A DNA stretch of 41,129 nucleotides from Pilatotrama ljubarskyi. Taxonomy: Eukaryota > Basidiomycota > Agaricomycetes > Polyporales > Polyporaceae. A model generated the notes under the pieces. It made no database searches, had not been told where the DNA came from, and saw only the letters and a program-made list of their open reading frames with translations. Positions 34,863 to 41,129 of the stretch are shown here, piece after piece. Each line of letters opens with the position of its first letter. The first letter of the stretch is position 1. Both the position numbers and the translations under genes were made by a program. The stretch covers positions 1 through 41,129 of the forward strand of contig MU277772.1 in the NCBI GenBank assembly GCA_022385805.1, written 5' to 3'.

Positions 34863-37800
34863 ATGCCTCCTGAGCCCGTTCAGAAATCTAGGACAGGGCG
34901 GAAGCGAGGATGGTGGAGAGATCATTTCGATGATCATCCTGGATACACTGCTAAGCAGCAGGCCGCCTTGCTACCAGGCGGGAAAAACAAGGTGTACTGC
35001 AAGCTGTGTTTCTCGGCACATACGGCAGACGTTCAGCACAAGGATGCCGAGGAGGTAGCTAGGGGAGAGCGCGAGGCAGCCAGAGGGCCCGAGTCAGTCT
35101 CTGCCTACCGTGGGTCTCCTGCATCGACGTCTGTTTAGGATGAGAACTGATCAGAGCTGTTGTAGTTTGGGGTCTCGATCCAAAGGCCCATGCACCCTAT
35201 GGTTGGGTCAACTCCCGGCCTGACGTGCTGCTTGTCCATCTCAAGGGTTGTCTGTACCAGGACGACTCAGTGAGAAGTCGGGCCAATCAAGAATTGTCCA
35301 ACATGAAGGAGAAGCGGAAGAAGTACAAGCCGGGACGTTCAACAGGGTCCCAGGATGAATGGTCTGGTGGTAGCGACCCTGGCGGGAGTATGGCCCATAT
35401 GCAGGTTCCGCTCGAAGCTCCACCGCACTTCTATCCCCATCACCCGTCTGGATCCGCTGCTTTTCACCCTGGCGCATACGTCTCCGAACCCGGCACACGC
35501 CCTGCCATGCCACAGCTCAGTGGCGAGCCGGGCCCCTCCACTTATCATCAACACTTGCGGCATTCTGCGCCGTCCCTGCCTAACCTCCACATGGCGGTTC
35601 CCAGTGGCATGCACGGAGAGGATTCCCGGGCTTCGCATCTGCACTGGACTGGCACTCCGAGCAGTGGCAGTCCCTGGGTATCCCGCACTCACACACCGGT
35701 ATCTGGACGTTCCTCAGCCTCTGCGAGCCCCGCTCTCTCACAGCTAGACTTTGATGCTGTGCCATCCCCTTCCTCATTCACTGCGCCCCAGCGCCACAAT
35801 GCTCCTCCGCTCTCCCGCAGGCCTTCCAGTCTGTCAGGGCGACCTACCTCATACCCACGGCCACCGTCGTCTGCACCCCACTCTGGCCGTGAGCCTTGGA
35901 CAGCTGAAAAGCAGAGCCGTTTTGAGTCGCTTGTGACACGGCTCACTGCTTCAGCCAACTTCTCATTGTCCTGGGTGGAAAATCCCGTATGGCTCACCAT
36001 TTGCGACGAGTTCATGCCGTCTGCGAAGCCGCCCACCCGGAGAGTACTCACAAGCTGCCTCCTGCCAAGCGAAGTGAGGTTCTACCGGGCGCAGGCTATT
36101 GCAAGGACAGCCGGTGCTGAGGCGACGCTGCAGGGTGATGGCTGGACGGGAATCAACAACCACCATCTCATTGCTTTCATGATCACCGCTAAGCGAAAGG
36201 TTCGTGGCACTCATCTCTTCAGTGCTGGAATTGGTCGCTCACGTCATTGGGCTGCCACTTACCAACCAGGTGCATACTGTCCAGGTGATCGACAGTTCCA
36301 ATGAGCGGAAGACCGCAGATAGATTCCTGCAGCATATTGAGAAGACGCTCCAGCGAATCCGGGAGGATTGGCAGGTTGATGTGACCGCTTTCACATCGGA
36401 CGCATCGGGCGAGTTGCAAGCCGCACGCATTGCCCTCCTTGCGAAGTATCCATATCTGATTGTCCTCGACTACTATGCTCACCAGGTGCGTCACAATCAC
36501 TAAAGTGTCTCGTGGCCTCGCAGGTGATACTTACATACTAGCTAGATCAATCTAATAGTTGGTGACTACCCCGGTAGCGGGGGTGCGACACTTGCAGTGA
36601 CCGACCAGGCAGAGGAGCTGATCACCTGGCTTCGGCGGCGCACATTCGTCCTGGCGCGCATACGAGACGTCCAGCACAACAACAAGCAAAAGGTTGTGGC
36701 GGTCATCAGGGCGGTCCGCACGCATTGGACGTCCAATTTCCATGCCTTCAAGCGACTGCTCGAACTGCAACCTACATTGAGCCTCATCCTGGCAGAGGAT
36801 GCTGCCCGCGGTGGTGTTTCGACATTCATGGCTGGACTGAACAAGGCCGCTGCAAAGGCGAAGGCACGACAGATGATTGAACTGATGCAAGATGGGTCGT
36901 TCTGGCACTCACTGAACCGGTACTAGTTCACACTGTCCTCCGGGTCAGTAACTGCTGTATACTCACCACTCGATTTGTTCACAGAATCAAGTTGCATCTC
37001 GAGCCTCTCGCTATTGCTGCAAACATCGCGCAGGCCGCACATTGCCACCTAGACCAGGTCGCCCTCATTTTCGGCTTCCTCTTCCATCGCTTTTCGACGC
37101 TCCCTGCAGACGTTGCCGATCACATGCATCCACAGCCGTTCTCGAGAGCATCGAGAAGCGGTGGTCGAAGGCAGATCAAGTGGTGTTCATTGGTGCTGTC
37201 ATCCTCAACCCGCTGTACAGACTTGCACCCTTCGCCGACCTCCTGGAACTCTCGACGAGCTGGAGACTCTGTTCGGGCAGCTGTGGAAACGCCTCTTCCA
37301 ATCCACAACAGTTCCGCTCGAGCTCTATCAGGATCTTCATGACTATCTCCGCAAGACAGGCCGCTTCGTGAACGTCCAGTGGCGTGTTGAAAGGGCCGAG
37401 AAAGAGGTGCAATGACATGTCATTATAGTATTATGTATTCACTCTGAATATTTGCTGTGTATCATGCAGAAGACAGCTTTCGATCCGGTAGACTTCTGGC
37501 TCTCTACGTCAAACCCCGATAAGCCGCTACGACCCCTTCCTCGCCTTGCATGTCGCCTTCTCTCAGTTTGCGCCAACTCGGCATCATGTGAACGGCTCTT
37601 CAGCATCTTTGGCCAGATCCTCACGAAGCTTCGCAACCGCTTGGGTACGACCACTCTTGCACAGATTGCGGAGCTCAAGATGCACCTGCGTGACGAGTAT
37701 GCTCAGACGAGCGAGATGAAGGACCACCTGAGGCGTCATTGCAGCGGCGGGCAGCCGCTGACCACGGTGGTGCCGCAACTGGACTCCGTCGCATCCAGTG

Positions 37801-38333
37801 CTTCCTTACTAGCTGCACGTTCACCTAGTGGCGCCGGCTCTTCTTTCTCCAGCGTTTCCGGTATGAATGCAATCGCGGGACCTTCAAGGTTAGGAGGAAT
37901 ACTGGGAGATCCTAGTAGCGCCGGCGGGAATGCTGAGGATGGCAGCCACAACTGGGATTTCGACAACGAGATACGGCGTGCTGTTGCACCCGGCGAGTTT
38001 CGCGCCATCGCCGACACGCTCTCTCGTGCACGCCTTGACGACAACGACGACCCTGATCTACTCCCGCCGACCCATTATTCTCGAGCTAACCAGCAAGCAC
38101 GCCCATTCCAACGGAAAATCAGCGAGCTCTTCGACTTTTCCGCACCGGAATGGATCTCGAAAATCGAACACTATGCAAGCCTCAGCCTCGATGAAGAACT
38201 AGCGCTTTACGAGTTGCTAGATTTTGACGCGGCAGGGGAGGCAGCGCTGCCAGAGGAGGACAACATCGAGGCAGACGGTGAAGTGAATGACATCGAGCTC
38301 GATGATGTGGCCTGTGATGTACTACACTCATGA
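34863..38333 (+). pseudogene. hAT-family transposase, frameshifted
   Basis: Exons by splice sites and family frame: 34863-35109, 35166-36199, 36270-36485, 36546-36919, 36985-37406 and 37470-38333. The N terminus has a BED-like zinc-finger start (YCKLCF) followed by LWGLDPKAHAPYGWVNSRPDVLLVHLKGC and a Ser/Pro/His-rich linker. The RNase H-like core includes GDGWTGINNHHLIAF, SDASGELQAARIALLAKYPYLIVLDYYAHQINLIVGDY and RTHWTSNFHAFKRLLELQ. The last exon carries the hAT dimerisation domain (SASCERLFSIFGQILTKLRNRLGTTTLAQIAELKMHLRDE) and an acidic tail. In exon 5 the frame slips twice: ...FHRFSTLPADVADH is out of frame with VLESIEKRWSKADQVVFIGAVILNPLYRL, which is out of frame with DELETLFGQLWKRLF. Each slip equals the loss of one base. 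A short intron cannot explain either, so the copy is probably inactive, unless these are sequencing errors. The donor of intron 2 (GTTCGT) is weak. Confidence 0.85.
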
Positions 38334-38552
38334 ATGACACCGTGAATTGCCACTTGATACTGCGGCCTATCTGTCTGTGCATCTAAAGACCTCTCATGTG
38401 TTGTAAAATCTTCACCGAGACATCGTCGTCGTCGAGCGAATGTAAAGGCAGCCTGAGCATATAGGCGCCTGGAGGATGTGACTTTTTCCAAAATAGGTAA
38501 ATTCATCTTCGCATTTGCGACTATTTCGAATAAACAATCGACTTTAGCCAAA

Positions 38553-38570
38553 CATACATTTATTCGTGTG
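38553..38570 (-). repeat. Candidate right inverted repeat of the hAT element
   Basis: It is the partner of 34530-34547 (15 of 18 matching after reverse complement, transitions only). A further internal CGAATAAA copy lies at about 38528-38535 in the opposite orientation, mirroring the doubled motif on the left side. That gives each end two copies in inverted arrangement. Confidence 0.4.
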
Positions 38571-39960
38571 ACCGGAACATCACTGTCCGGCGCTATTGCT
38601 TGCTGGTCGAACTTGTGGGTGAGGGCGTTGCCCACCGATCTGGTTATAACAATTCCACTCAGAAAACGTATACAGTCGACACCGTCCTAACCCGTATAGT
38701 GGGGACTGGCAATCCCCTGCAAGGCTCGCGGTGAGATTAGTCATCAGACGCCGGCTTGAAAGATGGTATCGGTGGCACCGCGTCTAAATGAGGCGCACGT
38801 CGCGCGTCGCGTCGCGTCCAATCGCGCTCTCTCTTGCATTCGGACTGCGCGCGGCGGGCTGTTTCATGCAGGTTGTCGATGGATGGCAGATGTGTATGGC
38901 GTACGGTAGGATTAGCGAAATGGTACAAACTACAAAGAATATGTAAGGATTTACAACCCTGAGCTGTGTAGTTTAATTGATGTTCCGAGCACTGCGTCCT
39001 AGCTAGGGATACTGCGCTGCGCACAGGGAATCACCGAAAGGTGAGCGCGGAGTGCTGCGAGCCGGCGGGCTGCCAGGCTTGAGCCCACAAGTGGACGGCA
39101 CCTGTTTTGAGGTCAGTTACTATTCCTTAGATCATTCTAAAATTTCTGGGCATCCTAACCAGTCGCTGGATGTGCTTTACAGGTTGTCTGGGCGGACGGA
39201 GGCAGCTGAGTCGTCTCAGGTAGCTATGGCGGCGACGGCCCCTCCTTAGTTCCTCGATCACGTGAGGGATGCCAGACACGGTTGTGGCGCGGACACGCCT
39301 CTCCGCGCGCAGGGTCTCCTGCCCGTCTCCTCTACCTTCTGTTTTCTCACCCTCTAACACCTCTTTGGACTGCGCGACCCAACCATTGCATGCACGCCCA
39401 GCATGTAGTTGAAATGTAGAATTTATTTTTTCGACACTTCTTTTTCGGGGGTCCCTATGGGTCTGTGTACAGCTGTTTCGTGCCCATACTACACATACGC
39501 AGAAAATATAAAATCGCCAACTTCTTCTCCCCTACCCCTAGTGTCTATTCGACATCTTTTCACGACACCGCGGGCACTGTGTCGTCGATACTTGTCATTG
39601 ACTTCCTGCTACCACTTCTCCTGGGCGCTTGCTCAAAATCCAAATAGATACAAACAGAAGGAGCCCTGCAGGCGTTGCCAGTCCCCACGTATAGCCCATA
39701 CTAACCTGTGACGACCCATAGGATTTTGCCCGAGACGGGAAAGGAGAGAATCGACCCCATAATTCATGAAACCATTTTGCCATACTACCCCTACACGCCC
39801 CAGTTTGATGTGTGACCGACACCGGACAGATGATGTTCGTGAGATCTCCGACACACATTTGACGCTAGACATCTGTCCAGCCCCTGCCAGATATCGAATA
39901 GGTATCTGGTTGTACGTAGCGATCTCGCAAAAATGTCTTAATGTGGGGAGAAAATTCCCA
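38571..39960. other. Repeat-rich non-coding interval
   Basis: No gene was recognised. Short open frames have no motifs. The part up to about 39400 is GC-neutral with no visible structure. From about 39400 the DNA becomes AT-richer and leads into the minus-strand SINE-like module, whose body probably runs leftward from 39980 towards about 39700. Confidence 0.35.
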
Positions 39961-39974
39961 TAATCAACAGCTCT

Positions 39975-40040
39975 GAGTAGGAGTCGAACTGCAGAGTGCA
40001 CAGGGGGCACAGAGTGCAAATACTGTTGAGCCATGGGGAC
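39975..40040 (-). repeat. tRNA-derived SINE-like promoter module, minus strand
   Basis: On the minus strand an A-box (TGGCTCAACAG, 40033-40023) is followed 43 bp later by a B-box (AGTTCGACTC, 39990-39981). This is the spacing of an internal RNA polymerase III promoter. The flanks do not form a tRNA acceptor stem, so a tRNA-derived SINE is likelier than a functional tRNA. The body would extend to lower coordinates. Confidence 0.5.
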
Positions 40041-40340
40041 TTTCCCTCAACTGCTAATTTATGCAAGATATCCATAACACTTTCTCTACCGACAAGAGTT
40101 TGTACGAGGAAGAGCAGCTATGGAACTATGTGATAGGTTTAAATAGTGATGATGAGTGCATGTGGAAGACAGCGGTACGTCAAATAACCCAGTGAGGGCT
40201 GCTGAGTGTATGTGGCATGTGAAGGACACTGGTACCTCCCACAAGCCTGCCCATAGGAACTGGACTTTGAGAAATCAAGGAGTAGATGAATGGACGTCCA
40301 GTCGTTGTTGTGACAGAAGCACGGCGGCATCATGTGAAGT

Positions 40341-40411
40341 ACTTATGGCTCAGTTGGCAGTCTGCTTCCGGCAGTTGCTGCAGTCCGTAGTTCAAATCTC
40401 TTATGTGCACT
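40341..40411 (+). repeat. tRNA-derived SINE-like promoter module, plus strand
   Basis: The A-box TGGCTCAGTTGG (40346-40357) fits the tRNA consensus very well, and a B-box-like AGTTCAAATCT begins at 40389, 43 bp later. The spacing equals that of the minus-strand module near 40.0 kb, which suggests the same family inserted in opposite orientation. Diverged positions in the B-box and poor acceptor pairing argue against a working tRNA gene. Confidence 0.5.
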
Positions 40412-40576
40412 TTTTGCTGCATCATGAGCATTTCTATTAAATCCAGCGATGGACCCAGACATCTGCCCGATATCTTGGAGACACCAGGCAAGCCTCTGGC
40501 GCCATACACCGGTTTGGCCCCCACATCAGACATTGTGCTGTTATCCATCACTCAACAATGGATAGATGACGTGTCT

Positions 40577-40720
40577 GGGGGGTAGGCTGGTGTAGTGGGA
40601 AACCAGTCCTCCGTGGGGGTTCGATGGGCTTGACCACGCTCGTACAACCGGGTGTTCGAATCCCCTTGCCTCTGACCTCGGTGTCCCATTTGGGGCGCTG
40701 AGTTTCTCCCACCCCGATTA
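40577..40720 (+). repeat. Second type of tRNA-like repeat head
   Basis: An A-box-like TGGTGTAGTGG (40588-40598) forms a D-arm-like TGGT/ACCA pairing with the following bases. A canonical B-box GTTCGAATCCC lies at 40654-40664, 66 bp downstream. That is too far for an ordinary tRNA without an intron, and no acceptor stem is evident. The following sequence to the end of the window is GC-rich without a gene and is probably the body of the same or an adjacent repeat. Confidence 0.4.
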
Positions 40721-41129
40721 CGTCATCAGCCCAGATTCGGGTGATCGGGACCTACCGGAACCCAGTACGCGCCCGTGCATCCCCGCACGGTCCAGGTCTC
40801 GTAGGGGTATGGCACCGCCAGCCTGGGCTTCGGCCCCGCCGTGCAGCCACTGCAAGCAACCACATAACGACCACCGGCGTAGCCCGGCCGACCTGCCCGC
40901 TGCAGCATGGGAAACCGTGGCGGGGTCCGGCGCGCGCACAACTGGACCGAGGAGCAGGAGTAACCGATGGCAGTAGGCTCGGCTTAGGGGGGCCCGGGAG
41001 GCATCAGTCCGGCCCGACTCTGCGAGGGAACGATGGGCGGCAGAAGAGTTTGGAAGGAGGTCACGCGCTCCCGGCTGGTCACGCATGATTAATTACCGTT
41101 TACAACGCCCCATCCACCATATACGCTTT
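40721..41129. other. GC-rich repeat-like tail, no gene seen
   Basis: Open frames run on both strands, but they are Arg/Pro/Gly-rich and lack start context, motifs or splice sites. It follows directly on the tRNA-like head and could be a transposon body cut by the window edge. Confidence 0.3.

Larger units (their letters stand above)
34863..38570 (+). mobile_element. hAT DNA transposon inserted upstream of cdc11
   Basis: The element is defined by the transposase gene plus the candidate inverted repeats at 34530-34547 and 38553-38570. It sits head-to-head with cdc11, leaving about 200 bp between its left repeat and the cdc11 start codon. Ends are tentative: short hAT inverted repeats and 8-bp target duplications are expected, but no duplication was seen. 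DNA to the right (38.6-41.1 kb) is also repeat-rich. Confidence 0.6.

Noticed and set aside
39633..40034. Minus-strand open frame of 133 codons
   Set aside because: Its start coincides with the A-box of the SINE-like module, and the translation has no motif. It is a chance reading of a repeat.
40577..40680. Functional tRNA gene
   Set aside because: A- and B-boxes are present, but the acceptor stem does not pair and the spacing is too long without a recognisable anticodon arm.
1..41129. CRISPR arrays, bacterial operons, phage genes or a secondary-metabolite cluster
   Set aside because: No regularly spaced direct repeats, no Shine-Dalgarno-driven gene strings, and no PKS, NRPS, terpene synthase or P450 motifs were seen. 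All confident genes are intron-containing and fungal in type.

Overview
The window looks like nuclear DNA of a filamentous basidiomycete, probably an Agaricomycete. Genes have many short introns (mostly 41-80 bp) with GTRNGT donors and CTRAY-like branch points. Third codon positions are strongly GC-biased. Families include a Cys-rich single-pass membrane protein of a type I recall as common in mushroom-forming fungi, a TALE homeodomain factor and a Cdc11/Nud1 scaffold. No bacterial, phage, plasmid or CRISPR signature was seen. All exon models were built by eye from reading frame, splice consensus and family expectation; no transcript data were used.

Layout. 1-1.2 kb: no supportable gene. 1.28-2.37 kb (+): Dug3-like class II glutamine amidotransferase (glutathione turnover), one intron, TATA box upstream. 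2.6-4.4 kb (-): Cys-rich, single-pass membrane protein in ten exons, one of them a 6-nt micro-exon. 5.66-6.56 kb (+): small three-exon gene with a C-terminal coiled coil, function unknown. 7.6-10.4 kb (-): large nuclear-looking low-complexity protein with an acidic tract and a degenerate Arg-Ala-Asp repeat. 11.0-12.6 kb (-): eight-exon microsomal-type epoxide hydrolase. 12.6-18.9 kb: gene-poor, with only scattered exon-like pieces. 18.9-21.1 kb (-): TALE (KN) homeodomain transcription factor. 21.1-28.4 kb: long interval with at least one unresolved coding locus on the minus strand (about 25.1-26.6 kb). 28.4-34.3 kb (-): Cdc11/Nud1-type septation/mitotic-exit network scaffold with C-terminal leucine-rich repeats. 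34.9-38.3 kb (+): degraded hAT transposase inserted head-to-head upstream of the scaffold gene, flanked by candidate inverted repeats. 38.7-41.1 kb: repeat-rich tail with tRNA-derived (SINE-like) modules.

The genes do not form an obvious pathway or cluster. They are ordinary dispersed housekeeping and regulatory genes beside a transposon-rich edge. The best points of interest are the 6-nt micro-exon, the hAT element close upstream of a mitotic-exit gene, the RAD-repeat protein, several stop-free introns whose length is a multiple of three, and a GC-AG intron in the scaffold gene. I did not find convincing evidence of a wholly new multi-gene system.
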